Assembly (NCBI RefSeq): GCF_000241485.1 | Contig: NZ_JH584241.1 | Location: forward strand, 308,035-372,034 | Direction of reading: 5' to 3' | Length of the DNA stretch: 64,000 bases | Source of the DNA: Sphingomonas sp. PAMC 26605 | GTDB taxonomy: Bacteria > Pseudomonadota > Alphaproteobacteria > Sphingomonadales > Sphingomonadaceae | Shown here: positions 27,316-37,476 of the stretch, one piece after another | Layout of the letters: each line of letters opens with the position of its first letter | Numbering within the stretch: the first letter of the stretch is position 1 | Translations under genes and position numbers: made by a program | Notes under the pieces: generated by a model | Told to the model about the DNA's origin: nothing | Database searches by the model: none | Seen by the model: the letters and a program-made list of their open reading frames with translations, nothing else

Positions 27316-28896
27316 ATGCAGCTTGCCACAATCGACATCATCGTCGTCGCGGTCTATTTCGTCTGTATCTTCGGATTGGCGCAATATGTCTCGCGCGACC
27401 GGGCCGGTGCGGGGCCGAAGAACACCACCGATTATTTTCTGGCGTCGAAGAATCTGCCGTGGTGGGCGGTCGGCGCTTCGCTGATCGCGGCGAACATCTC
27501 GGCCGAGCAGATCGTCGGCATGTCGGGCTCGGGCTATGCGATCGGCCTGGCGATCGCCTCGTATGAGTGGATGGCGGCGCTGACGTTGCTGATCGTCGGC
27601 AAATTCTTTCTGCCGATCTTCCTCAAGAACCAGATCTACACAATGCCGCAGTTCCTCGAGCGGCGCTACGGTCCCTCGATCCGCACGCTGATGGCGCTGT
27701 TCTGGCTGGCGCTGTACGTCTTCGTCAACCTGACCTCGATCATCTGGCTGGGCTCGATCGCGGTGACCAAGGTCGCGGGCATCAACCAGGATCTCGCGCT
27801 CGTGCTGCTCGGCGCCTTCGCCTTGCTGTACCAGATTCGCGGAGGCCTGAAGGCCGTCGCGCTCACCGACATCGTGCAGGTTACCCTGCTCGTGCTCGGT
27901 GGCCTGATCATCGCCGCGTTAACACTCGGCAAGCTGGGCGAGGGGGCAGGACTGATCGCCGGCTTTCATCGCCTGACCGCGGCGATCCCCGACCATTTCC
28001 ACATGATCCTCAAGCCAAGCGACCCGCATTACATGGATCTCCCCGGCCTCTCGGTGCTGATCGGCGGGATGTGGATCGCCAATCTCAGCTATTGGGGGTT
28101 CAACCAATATATCATCCAGCGCGCGCTGGCGGCCAAGAGCATCGGCGAGGCGCAGAAGGGCATCATCTTCGCGGCGTTCCTGAAGCTGCTGATGCCGCTC
28201 GTCATCGTCCTGCCGGGCATCGCCGCGGTGGTGCTGGCGCCCGGCCTGGCAAAACCCGACGAAGCCTATCCGACGATGATGCGGCTGTTGCCGAGCGGTC
28301 TGCTCGGGCTGGTCTTTGCGGCACTGATCGCCGCGATCGTCGCGTCGACCGCATCGAAGATCAACTCGATCGCGACCATCTTCACGCTCGATCTCTACGC
28401 CAAGCGGCGCGGCGGGGTCGATCGCGGCGAGGCGCAGGAGCGACACCTCGTCTTCGTTGGCCGGGCGGCGGCGGTGGTCGCGATCCTGTTGGCGATCGTC
28501 ACCGCGCGGCCGCTGGTCGGCAGTTCGGAACAGGCGTTCCAGTTCATTCAGGAATTCACCGGCTTCTTCACCCCGGGCATCACCGTGATCTTCCTGCTCG
28601 GCCTGTTCTGGAAGCGCGCCAACGAAGCCGGCGCCCTCACCGCCGCGGCGGCATCGGTGATCCTGTCGTGGGCGTTCAAGGCGCTGCTGCCGACCTTGCC
28701 CTTCATGAACCGGATGGGGCTGGTGTTCCTCATCGCGCTCGGTCTGGCGGTGATCGTCTCGCTCATCACGCGGTCGCGCAGCGCGACCGATACGATCGAC
28801 ACAAAGTCGGTCAGCTACGCGACCGAACCGTCGTTCAACGTCGGCGCGATCGGCGTGTTGCTGATCCTCGTCGCTTTGTACGGGACGTGGTGGTGA
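27316..28896 (+). CDS. Sodium/sugar symporter (SSS family, SGLT-like)
   Basis: The start at 27316 follows GGGAAGG; the open frame begins earlier without a ribosome site. The product (526 residues) has about 13-14 membrane helices and SSS family text: NTTDYFLASKNLPWWAVGAS, LIAANISAEQIVGMSGSGYA, LLYQIRGGLKAVALTDIVQV and ASTASKINSIATIFTLD. It is closest in look to vSGLT-type galactose/glucose symporters. It would bring monosaccharides such as D-galactose or L-arabinose across the inner membrane with sodium, after mutarotation by the epimerase. It is divergent from, and probably repressed by, the GntR regulator. Confidence 0.92.
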   Translation: MQLATIDIIVVAVYFVCIFGLAQYVSRDRAGAGPKNTTDYFLASKNLPWWAVGASLIAANISAEQIVGMSGSGYAIGLAIASYEWMAALTLLIVGKFFLPIFLKNQIYTMPQFLERRYGPSIRTLMALFWLALYVFVNLTSIIWLGSIAVTKVAGINQDLALVLLGAFALLYQIRGGLKAVALTDIVQVTLLVLGGLIIAALTLGKLGEGAGLIAGFHRLTAAIPDHFHMILKPSDPHYMDLPGLSVLIGGMWIANLSYWGFNQYIIQRALAAKSIGEAQKGIIFAAFLKLLMPLVIVLPGIAAVVLAPGLAKPDEAYPTMMRLLPSGLLGLVFAALIAAIVASTASKINSIATIFTLDLYAKRRGGVDRGEAQERHLVFVGRAAAVVAILLAIVTARPLVGSSEQAFQFIQEFTGFFTPGITVIFLLGLFWKRANEAGALTAAAASVILSWAFKALLPTLPFMNRMGLVFLIALGLAVIVSLITRSRSATDTIDTKSVSYATEPSFNVGAIGVLLILVALYGTWW

Positions 28897-28908
28897 GCGC
28901 ACCCGCCT

Positions 28909-29399
28909 TCATTGCTGGCCGCTGCCGAAGCGCGATGCCGTCGAGATCAGCTCTAGTCCATTGAGCGCAGCACTGCCGGTCGCGCGCTGCAACGCCTCCC
29001 ACGCGCGCTCCAGCGTTTCCGGCGGCGCACCGGCGGCGGCAACGCCCGTCGCCTCGCAGATGCTCATGTCACACAGCACGTCCAGCGGCGCATCGCGCCC
29101 GACATCGGCGACGCTGGTGATCCGATCCTTGATCGCGGCTTCGGCGCGGCTCGCCCAGAGCGGGTCGCGGCGCTCCTGGCGCACCAACGCGTAGAGCTGA
29201 CGCGGGTCTTGCGCGCTTGCATCCGCGGCGATGTCGGCCGCGCTCGATGGGGCGCGCGCAGGACTGGCGGGGGAGGATCGCTTCGGACGACGATGATTGC
29301 GGTGCCGCTCCGACCTTTCGTCGGTCGAGCGCCCGGCCAGAGCGTCGCCGCGACACACAGGCAGCCGACGATCAGACCCGCAATGATACCCGCTCTCAT
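28909..29399 (-). pseudogene. Hypothetical membrane-anchored protein, frameshifted
   Basis: A good start at 29399 (GGAGGGATAAG directly upstream) opens a single N-terminal hydrophobic segment (MRAGIIAGLIVGCLCVAATL) and a short stretch ending RSDPP. The frame is then lost at a run of five C on the coding strand (about 29270-29275). The other frame continues coherently with AQDPRQLYALVRQERRDPLW, CDMSICEATGVAAAG and ALNGLELISTASRFG to 28909. Joined, it would be about 162 residues: an anchor plus a small periplasmic domain with two cysteines close together (CDMSIC). I do not recognise the family. Confidence 0.5.
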
Positions 29400-29461
29400 C
29401 TTATCCCTCCGCCTCGGGGCAGCAATCGCGCCGGACGACGGATGTCGCCCGGCCCGATCGT

Positions 29462-30235
29462 TCAGTTCGCCGAACCGCGTCCGAAATACATCAGGCAGTG
29501 GCTGGTCTGTACGCGACTGGCCATCTCAAGCACGCTGGCGCCTTTCGAGACCGACAAGAGCGGCGAAGAGTAATTGGGGCAGTAATTGTCATAAGCGCCG
29601 GGGACAGAAACGGGCGCGGTGATCGTCGTCCACGGCCAGGCGACGCTTCCGCTCGCGCTCTTGAAAATGGTCGACCCGTTAGCCGCAGCGACCGAGCCGT
29701 CGCCGTTCATCAGCACTTGCCCGACCATCATGATCGCGCCGTTGGGCAGCACGGTGTTGGTGGGGGCGTGTGCGAAATAGCGCCCGTCGGCAAGGCGAAT
29801 GGCCGAACCGACATTGTGCGCATCGCTCCAATCCCACCCATCGGTGGAGGTTTTGTAGAAGGCCGTACAGGCGGCGGGGCCACACAATTCGAAGGTCATG
29901 ATGCGCGACCCGCTGGCGAGTTTGGACACCACCGCCATTCCCGGCCGGTCGGCCTGTATGCTGCTCGACACCAGGTCGCCAAGGTCTTGCCATGCAGTGC
30001 CGGTGTAGCTGCGTGTCTTGACCAGACGCTGGCTGTAGGCGGCATTGGTTTCGTCCGAATACATCATGCCATGCTCCGGCAGCTTCGTAGCAGCGTGAAT
30101 GAAAATCGCTTCTCCATCCGACGGCCGAAAAAGGTGTCGCCCCGCGAGAGCCAAAGTATTGTTCGGCCCGCCGCGACTTGGCAGCCACCAGTTTAGCGCT
30201 GCTGCGTGCAGTTCGCGCGTCGCATCGTCCGCCAA
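29462..30235 (-). pseudogene. GH93/sialidase-fold glycosidase, N-terminally truncated
   Basis: From about residue 55 the product follows the exo-arabinanase/sialidase-like propeller pattern: YSQRLVKTRSYTGTAWQDLG, ADRPGMAVVSKL, ELCGPAACTAFYKTSTDGWD, FAHAPTNTVLPNGAIMMVGQ and DNYCPNYSSPLLSVSKGASV. Family proteins carry over 100 further residues before this, including the first blades and a signal peptide. Here the gene starts without either, 30 bases beyond the autotransporter stop. I infer that its 5' end was lost when this junction formed. GH93 enzymes release arabinobiose from arabinan, which would fit the locus at 16-29 kb. Confidence 0.6.
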
Positions 30236-30264
30236 TCGGCAGCAATGCGACGAACGCGCAGACT

Positions 30265-33200
30265 TTAAAACCGCAGCCGTATACCGGCTGTGGCCGATTG
30301 GTCATGATCGTCGCGACCCGTTTGCGACGCGGCCGAGACGAACAGGTCGAGCCCGCTCGGGAGGCGATAGCCGATACCGGCCGTCGCTGTGCCGACCCAG
30401 CGCGCACGCGGCGCCCCGACGGCTTCCAGGGCCAGCGTGCCGCCCGAATAGCCCGCCACGGCGGCGGTGCTCTGTCCTTCGATCTGATAGCGCGCGCCGA
30501 GCGACACGAACGGACGGAAGCGCGCGGCAGATGTGTCGCTACGGCCGAAGAAGACGCCCGCATCGGCGAACCCGGCGACGTGGCGGTCGCGCGCCACCGT
30601 CAGCGCGAAGGCGCTGTTGCTGGCTTCGACCACGCCGCCGCGTGCGGTGCGGACATAGGTCACGCCGACATGCGGGCGCAGGGCCCAGCTCGCGGGCAGC
30701 TCGACGCCATAGCTCAGGGAAACGTCGCCGACCCAGCTGCGCAGGCCGTACCGCCCGGTTGCCGACATCGCGGCGGGAAGCGCGCGTTCCGTCCGCGCGT
30801 CGCCGCCGTCGTACAGGATCGAGGCGGTGACCCCGAGCGCACCACTGCGGTATCGACCGTGAACCCCGGCCACGACGCCATCCGACTTGGTCCGCGCGCC
30901 CAGCGCATCGATCTGCTGGCGATCGTTGAGATACCCGCCGAAGGCGCCAACGCTCCACGTCGCGTCGCCGAAGCCCAAGCCGCCGAGGAAACCGTAGCTG
31001 TTGCCGCGCGTGGCAGCGGTGCCGGCCGCAGGGCCGTCGCCCAGTTGATGCCATCCGCCCAGCACCTGGGCGAAGGTATAGGCGTGCGGTGTATCGCCGC
31101 TCGCCGCGAAGCCCGCGCCGCGCGCCGCGCCGGTCAGCGTCAGCGCATTGTCGACGCCGATCTGCGTGGCCGAAGCGTAGGCCTCAGGTGTGATTTGGGC
31201 GAATGCGATCGGGTTGGAGGCGCCCGAGCTGGTTAGCAGCGCCGGGACGGCCGCGAACAGCGGGCTGGTCGCGGGCAGCGCCACGAGCTGGGCGTTGGCA
31301 TAAGCGATGCTGCGCGCGACCTGCGGCGAGAAGCTCGCGTCGCCGAGGAACTGGCCAAGCAACTGGATGCGGTCCGCGCGCTGAACCAGGACGCCGAACA
31401 GGTCGGCCGGCTTGAGCACCGTCGTAAACGAACCGCTGATGCCGCCGGTCGTGGTGATGAGGTCATACGAGGCGCCAGGTCGCAACGTCCCGATCGGCAC
31501 GATCTGGAGCGTCGCGCCCGACGCGATCGAAACCGCGCCGTTGACGACCAATTTGTCCGATACGCCCGAGGTCAGCTCGAACAGCGCTATCGAGCCGCCT
31601 TGCAGCGCGACATTGCCGTTGACCGTCATCGTGCCCGGCGATGCGCCTGGGCTGAGCGTCCCGGCGACCGTGATGTTGCCATTGACCGTCCCGGCCGAGC
31701 CGAACGTCGCGCCTTGCCGCACGGTGATCGACGATGCCCCGATCGTCGAGCCGGCGAGGCCGACCAGCCGACCGCCGGAGAGATCGACACTGCCGAGCGC
31801 GGCCGAGCCGGCGATGGTCGCATAGCCCGCCGACATGCCGAAGCTCTCGACATTTGCGATCGTGCCGAAGGCCACCGGTGCGTTCGCGCTGCCGCCCGAG
31901 ACCGCGATCGTGTCGTTACCGGCGCCGCCATCGACCGATCCGGCGAACTGGCCGGCGATGCTCAGCCGATTGTTGCCCGCGCCGAACTGGAGCTGCGCGA
32001 CGGTTAGCGAGCCGCCGGCCAGCACAGCCAGATCGGTGTTCGCCGAGATCAGCGCATAGGATTGGCTGTCGGGGATCGACAGCGTACCGGTGCCCTCGGT
32101 CGCCAGCGTCTCGAAGCCCGTGAGCGTGCTCGCCGCGAGCGTGCGGTCGCCAGCGAGTTCGATCGTCGCGCTGTCATTGCCCGCGCCGCCCGCGACGCTG
32201 CCGTTGAGGATTCCGCCCGCCGCCCAGCGGAAGCTGTCATTGCCCGCGCCGAGGTCGATCACCCCGGCGATCGTCCCGCCGCTCGCGAGCACGAGCTGCT
32301 GGTCCCCATCGCCGAACGCAAGCGGCGCGCCCGCCGCGCCGAGCGTGCCGGTGACCGTCAGCGCATTGCCCGTAAGCAGCACGCGCTCGAATCCGGTGGC
32401 CGACCCTGACAGCGTGACCGGGCCCATCGCGGTGAAGCGCAGCAGGTCGTTGCCGGTGCCGCCGTCGTAGCGCCCGGCCGCGCGGGTCGTGCCGAGCGAC
32501 AGCTGATCGTCGCCGCCGCCCAGCGCGACGCTGGCCACGTCGCCATCGACCGCGAGCGCTTCCGCCGCGTCGCTGCCCGTCACCGCGCCCACGCGGAAAC
32601 CGCCGAGCGCGAGGTTGAGGCCGGTGCCGGCGAGGGCGATGCTCGCGAAATTCTGGTCGAGCGCCAGCGTCAGCGTGCCCGTCCCGGCGACAGCCAGCTG
32701 TTCGAACCCCGTGCGCTGGCCGATGCCGCTCCGGTCGCCGGCGAGCATCACGGTGTAGAGGTCGGTGCCCGCGCCACCGTCGACGCCGCCGACGACGCGG
32801 CTGCCGACGCCCTCGACGAAGGTGTCGTCGCCGCTGCCGAGCGTCACCGCGCCGCGGATCGTGCCATTGTTGACGACGCGGTCGTTGCCGCCCGCCGTGT
32901 CGATCGAGCCGGCGATGGTGCCGTTGTTGGTGACGGTCTCGTTGGCGTCGCTGCCGGTGATCGTCACGGGACCGGCGCTCCCGAGGGTCTGGCCGGCGTT
33001 GACGGTGATGTCGCCGCCCATCACGGCGATCGTGTTGAAGCTGAACGCGCCCGAAAAAGTGACGTTGCCCGCGCCAATCTGGCTGAACCGCTCGAAATTG
33101 ACGAACTGATTGGCATTGATCGTGCCGCCGCCGGTCGCATCGACGATCAGGCTGTCGGTGCCGGCGCCGCCGTCGACGGTGCCGATCAGGCTGGCGCTCG

Positions 33201-36200
33201 CCTGCTGCAGGAAGGTGTCGTCGCCGGCGCCGAGGAACACGTTGCCCTGGATCGTGCCGCGATTCTCGATCGTGTCGTTGCCGCCGCCGAGCGCGATCGA
33301 GCCGATGATCGTGCCGGTGTTGACGATCCGATCGTCGGCATCGCCGACGGTCTGGATCGCGCCGGCGAGATAGGTCGAGCCGATCGAATTCACCAGCGAG
33401 TCGTCTTGCGCGACGGTCGTCCCTGCGCCACCGCGGATCGTGCCGGCATTGGTCAGCGAAAGCCCGGGACCATAGCTGATCAGCGCAACCGAACGTGCCC
33501 CCGTCGCCTCGATCACGCCGCCGGCAGCATTGGCGACGTTCAGCGTGCCGGTTGCGGTGGTTAGGCTGAGTCCGGTCGCAATCTGCGTGTAGCGGTATGT
33601 GTCGCCGTTGCCGTAATCATAAGCGTATTCGACGCCGCCACCGTTGGCGCGGATCGTGCCCGAATTGCTGACAGCGATCGCCGTCGGTCCGGCTTGGGCG
33701 CCGTAATAATAAGAATACGGGTTGTAGCTGTACAGCGAGGCGCCCGTGCCTGCGACGCCGGTCGCTTCGATCGTGCCGCTATTGGCCAGCGAGATCGTTC
33801 CGCCAACGCCTTGTACGTCGTTCAGGTTGAGTGACACCGCTTGGGAAAGGCTACCGATATTCCCCGAGTTGGTGAGGGAAGCCGCGAGCGGCGCGGAGAC
33901 TGCTCTCGGGTCGGTGTAATATGTGCCGCCGGATGTGGCCGACAGGCCTCCCGTGATGGTGCCAGAGTTCGATGCGGTGACCGCGCCGGAATAGCTCGCC
34001 AACGAAACCGCCACCGTGCCATCGCCGTTCGCGATTTGGCCGGTGTTGGCAAAGGTCAGACCGGTCGAGTCGCTGCCTAGCGCCACCGCCGCGTTGCGCA
34101 GCGTGGCGGAGCCGATCGTACCCGCATTGGAGAAACTGCGCGTCGCGCCGACGAAGCCGTCGCGGATGCTGCCCTGGTTGGTGAACGCGGCAAGCAGCAA
34201 CGACGCATCGGGGTCTGCGTTGCCAGGCACATAGCCGAACGAGCCCACCCGAACGGCGCCGTTGACTGAAGCCGTGTTGACGATGCTGCCATCGCCCGAG
34301 AGATAGAGGTCGGATGCGACCGGTGTGGCGGCGCTGGCCGTGACGATCGTGTCGGCGCCAAGCGCGCGGACGCCCTGCAGCTCGAAATTGACGATCCCCG
34401 GCAGGCCGAGCGTGACGTTCCCGGTGGTGTTGCGGGCGTGGATGAACAGATCGGTGCCCGCCCCACCGTCGATCGTGCCGCTGACGCCGGTAATGTCGTT
34501 CAGCGCGATTAAAGTGTCAGAGCCGCTTCCGAACGTCAGGTTGCCGGCAAGCGTGCCACCATTGGCCAGATAGAAGCCGCTCGCATACGACGGGCCGCCA
34601 TAGGGCGAATAGCTCAGATCGACCGATCCGGTGATCGTCCCCGCATTGGCGATCGCGCCGCCGGACAGCTGGATCGCCGACTTGCCGGCGCCCCCGGCAA
34701 TCGTGCCGCCCGCCAGATTGGTGATCGCGAGCGAAGAGACATAGCCGTTGGGATCGGTCGCGATCGCGGTCGTGCCCGAGCTCGCGATGCGCCCCGAATT
34801 GGTGATCGACGCGCTCGTATAGCTGACCAGCACCGCGTTGCCCGCAACGTCGATCGTGCCGCTGTTGACGAGCGAGCCGACGTTCACGACGCCGACCGAT
34901 GCGGGCGTGCCCGCGATCTGGACGATGCTGCCGCCGTTGGTGAAGGTCTTCGCGGCGGACACCCCGGCCGCCCCGCCGAGGCTGATCGTGCCCGAGTTGA
35001 CGACGCTCGCGCCACCCGCGATCGCGTTGATCCGGCTGTAGACCGTCGTCGCGGTGTCGGTGACGGTGATCGTCCCGGCATTGATGAAACTGTCGCCGGA
35101 GCCGAGCGAGACCGCGGCATAGGGGTAGAGGTTGCTGTTCGAATGCGTGAGCGACAGCGCGCCGCGGCTGGTGATCGCCAGCGCGCTGGTCAGCGGATAG
35201 GCCTCGCCGGGTGCGGTCAGGACCGAGGTCACCGCGATCGCCGGCTGGCTCCCCGTGGCGGTGATGGTGGCGTTGAGATCGACGCTGCCGGTGCCGGCCA
35301 GCGACAGCGATGCAGCCGACCCGCCGGTCAGCGTAAGCGCCCCCTTGTCGGACAGGTCATAGCCGACGCTCGCAAAACCGGCCGGAAGGCCGAGCGTCGC
35401 GCTGGCGGCGGTGCGTACGCGGTAGCGCAGCGCGGCACCCGCGCCGGTCACGGTGCCGGTGATGCCGGCAAAGGCGCCGGGGCCGGTGTTTACGATGTCG
35501 GTGATCAGCGTATTGCTGCTGGCGAGCGTCAGATTGCCGTTCAGCATGCCGCCTGGCAGCGCGAAATAGCGGTTGCCGTTATAGGTGTCCCCGGCGATCC
35601 CCGACCCCGGCAGGCGGACGTCGCCGTTGATCGTGCCGGCGTTCGCGACGGTTGCTCCGAACAGCGTAGTCAGCGCGGAAATGGCGGCCCGCCCGCCCGT
35701 GACGACACCGCCCGCGCGATTGTCCAACACGCCGTAGTAACTCAGCGATACGCCCGTGTCCGATGAGGTGATTGTACCCGTATTAATGAGCGAGGTGCTG
35801 AGCTGCGCCCCGATCGTCGCGCCTTCGATCCGGCCGCTGTTGGTCTGATTGCCCCCGCTGGACCCCGTCAGGACGAGGCCGATGCCGCCGGTCGAGCGGA
35901 TCGTGCCGGAATTGGTGAAGTTCGAGCCGAACAGCGACACGCCGGTTCCTGCAGCGGTGATCGTCCCGCTATTGACAACGCTCCCCTGGATGAAGCTGAC
36001 CAAGCCTGCCCCCGAAGCGCTGATCGTGCCGCTATTCTCGAAGCGAGCGGCGATTGAGCCTAGATCGACCGCAAACACGCTCGCCGTCCCGGCGGTGGTG
36101 CGGATCGTCCCGGCGTTGACGAACGATGGATAGTCCTGTGGCACGCCCAAGCCCGACAGCATGACCGCCTGTGTCGTTCCGGTCAGGGTCGTCTGATTGA

Positions 36201-37476
36201 TGACCGTGCCGTTCCCGCCAATCAGCAGCGGTGCGGGCGCGCTGAAGCCGGCGGCGAGCGTCGTGGTCACCTTTGCGGCGGGTGCGAGGATCAGGCGTTC
36301 GAAATTGGCCGGAACCGCGATCGCACTCTTCAGCGTTGCATCGGCGGCGAAGCGTAGACGAAGGGTATCCGTCCCCGCGCCGCCGTCGATCGCGCCCGTG
36401 ATCCCGGTGATCGGCCGCGTGCCGTCGAAGTTCGCGATCAGCGTATCGTCGCCCGCACCGAAGGTGACGCCGCCGCTGATCGCGCCCGCGGTCGAATCGA
36501 TCGTGCTGCCGGTCGCGTATGATGGCGCTGCGGCGGTCACGATGTTGCCGGTGATCGTGCCGGCATTGAGCAGCGAAAGGTATGTGTTGGCCCGGATCGC
36601 GGTCGTGCCTGCGCTCGAGATCCTGCCACCGACCGCATTGGTGATCGCTAGAGACTCGCCCGTGATCGCCGCGCCGGTGCCGCGATTGGCGATCGTGCCG
36701 CTGTTCGACAGCGATCGTCCCGCCAGATTGGCAAGCGTCGCCGCGCTGCTCGTCGATACGATCGATCCGGTGTTGGTGAGATCGCCGTACAGCCCGGACG
36801 TCCCGGTTCCCGGATCGACCGCGCTCCGCGCACCGCCATCGATCGTGCCGGCGTTCGAGATCGTGCCGACCGGGCCGCTGATCGCGCCGATCGTGCCCGT
36901 CGCGCGGTTGGTGATCGACTGGAACCCGATAAAATTGGGGGCAGATGCCAGCAAGGCGATCCCGCTCGATCCGGTTAGCGTCCCGGCATTGTCGATGATC
37001 GCGGAGGCGGTGTTGCCCGTGCTGTTGGCGGCCTGGCCGATATTGACCGCGTTCACACCGCCGACCTGCCCGCCCGCGGCGACCGTCAGCACGAGTAGGG
37101 TCGGAGAAAACCCCGTTCCGCTGGCGGCGCGTTGCCACAGCGCGCTGACGCCGGGCTGCGTGCCGCCGTCGATCCGTCCCGCGACCGTCAGCGTGACGGG
37201 GCCGCCATAGACGTCCGACGGCAGCCTGACGGCAACCGCCGGTGTCGTCGTTCCGAGCACGGTCGCGCCCGCCGGGACGACCACGGTGGTGCCATAGGTG
37301 GTGACGGTCAGCCCGTTCGGGTCGATCCCGGAACAGCTGACGGTCCCGTTGGCTGGGGTCGGCTCTGGCGCGCATTGCGCAAAAGCGGGACGCCCGATCG
37401 TCAGCGCCAACACGATAGCACTCGTCTGGAGCGCACGCGCGCGGAGACGCTTCGCGGAAGAAGTGGTGCCGATCAT
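30265..37476 (-). CDS. Giant type Va autotransporter adhesin (2403 residues)
   Basis: An extended signal peptide (MIGTTSSAKRLRARALQTSA, then cleavage near AFAQ) opens the protein. The passenger is built of dozens of short beta-helix repeats with the recurring words NSGTI, NAGTI and DGGAGTD. The last 280 or so residues form an autotransporter barrel (start near HAYTFAQVLGGWHQLGDGPA, end SATAGIRLRF with terminal Phe). AGGGGG lies 8 bases upstream of the ATG. Such proteins display a long beta-solenoid at the cell surface for adhesion or biofilm. The GGAGNDT-like words recall RTX repeats, but the barrel shows the secretion route. No protease or lipase motif was seen. Confidence 0.92.
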   Translation of the reverse strand: MIGTTSSAKRLRARALQTSAIVLALTIGRPAFAQCAPEPTPANGTVSCSGIDPNGLTVTTYGTTVVVPAGATVLGTTTPAVAVRLPSDVYGGPVTLTVAGRIDGGTQPGVSALWQRAASGTGFSPTLLVLTVAAGGQVGGVNAVNIGQAANSTGNTASAIIDNAGTLTGSSGIALLASAPNFIGFQSITNRATGTIGAISGPVGTISNAGTIDGGARSAVDPGTGTSGLYGDLTNTGSIVSTSSAATLANLAGRSLSNSGTIANRGTGAAITGESLAITNAVGGRISSAGTTAIRANTYLSLLNAGTITGNIVTAAAPSYATGSTIDSTAGAISGGVTFGAGDDTLIANFDGTRPITGITGAIDGGAGTDTLRLRFAADATLKSAIAVPANFERLILAPAAKVTTTLAAGFSAPAPLLIGGNGTVINQTTLTGTTQAVMLSGLGVPQDYPSFVNAGTIRTTAGTASVFAVDLGSIAARFENSGTISASGAGLVSFIQGSVVNSGTITAAGTGVSLFGSNFTNSGTIRSTGGIGLVLTGSSGGNQTNSGRIEGATIGAQLSTSLINTGTITSSDTGVSLSYYGVLDNRAGGVVTGGRAAISALTTLFGATVANAGTINGDVRLPGSGIAGDTYNGNRYFALPGGMLNGNLTLASSNTLITDIVNTGPGAFAGITGTVTGAGAALRYRVRTAASATLGLPAGFASVGYDLSDKGALTLTGGSAASLSLAGTGSVDLNATITATGSQPAIAVTSVLTAPGEAYPLTSALAITSRGALSLTHSNSNLYPYAAVSLGSGDSFINAGTITVTDTATTVYSRINAIAGGASVVNSGTISLGGAAGVSAAKTFTNGGSIVQIAGTPASVGVVNVGSLVNSGTIDVAGNAVLVSYTSASITNSGRIASSGTTAIATDPNGYVSSLAITNLAGGTIAGGAGKSAIQLSGGAIANAGTITGSVDLSYSPYGGPSYASGFYLANGGTLAGNLTFGSGSDTLIALNDITGVSGTIDGGAGTDLFIHARNTTGNVTLGLPGIVNFELQGVRALGADTIVTASAATPVASDLYLSGDGSIVNTASVNGAVRVGSFGYVPGNADPDASLLLAAFTNQGSIRDGFVGATRSFSNAGTIGSATLRNAAVALGSDSTGLTFANTGQIANGDGTVAVSLASYSGAVTASNSGTITGGLSATSGGTYYTDPRAVSAPLAASLTNSGNIGSLSQAVSLNLNDVQGVGGTISLANSGTIEATGVAGTGASLYSYNPYSYYYGAQAGPTAIAVSNSGTIRANGGGVEYAYDYGNGDTYRYTQIATGLSLTTATGTLNVANAAGGVIEATGARSVALISYGPGLSLTNAGTIRGGAGTTVAQDDSLVNSIGSTYLAGAIQTVGDADDRIVNTGTIIGSIALGGGNDTIENRGTIQGNVFLGAGDDTFLQQASASLIGTVDGGAGTDSLIVDATGGGTINANQFVNFERFSQIGAGNVTFSGAFSFNTIAVMGGDITVNAGQTLGSAGPVTITGSDANETVTNNGTIAGSIDTAGGNDRVVNNGTIRGAVTLGSGDDTFVEGVGSRVVGGVDGGAGTDLYTVMLAGDRSGIGQRTGFEQLAVAGTGTLTLALDQNFASIALAGTGLNLALGGFRVGAVTGSDAAEALAVDGDVASVALGGGDDQLSLGTTRAAGRYDGGTGNDLLRFTAMGPVTLSGSATGFERVLLTGNALTVTGTLGAAGAPLAFGDGDQQLVLASGGTIAGVIDLGAGNDSFRWAAGGILNGSVAGGAGNDSATIELAGDRTLAASTLTGFETLATEGTGTLSIPDSQSYALISANTDLAVLAGGSLTVAQLQFGAGNNRLSIAGQFAGSVDGGAGNDTIAVSGGSANAPVAFGTIANVESFGMSAGYATIAGSAALGSVDLSGGRLVGLAGSTIGASSITVRQGATFGSAGTVNGNITVAGTLSPGASPGTMTVNGNVALQGGSIALFELTSGVSDKLVVNGAVSIASGATLQIVPIGTLRPGASYDLITTTGGISGSFTTVLKPADLFGVLVQRADRIQLLGQFLGDASFSPQVARSIAYANAQLVALPATSPLFAAVPALLTSSGASNPIAFAQITPEAYASATQIGVDNALTLTGAARGAGFAASGDTPHAYTFAQVLGGWHQLGDGPAAGTAATRGNSYGFLGGLGFGDATWSVGAFGGYLNDRQQIDALGARTKSDGVVAGVHGRYRSGALGVTASILYDGGDARTERALPAAMSATGRYGLRSWVGDVSLSYGVELPASWALRPHVGVTYVRTARGGVVEASNSAFALTVARDRHVAGFADAGVFFGRSDTSAARFRPFVSLGARYQIEGQSTAAVAGYSGGTLALEAVGAPRARWVGTATAGIGYRLPSGLDLFVSAASQTGRDDHDQSATAGIRLRF

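Noticed and set aside
31700..33300. GGAGNDT-like words suggesting an RTX toxin secreted by a type I system.
   Set aside because: The protein has a Sec signal and a C-terminal autotransporter barrel, and no ABC exporter or membrane-fusion gene is present.
30265..37476. Repeated short words that at first suggested a CRISPR-like or satellite repeat array.
   Set aside because: The repeats are degenerate, in frame and encode NSGTI-type solenoid units inside one long coding sequence. There are no constant direct repeats with unique spacers.
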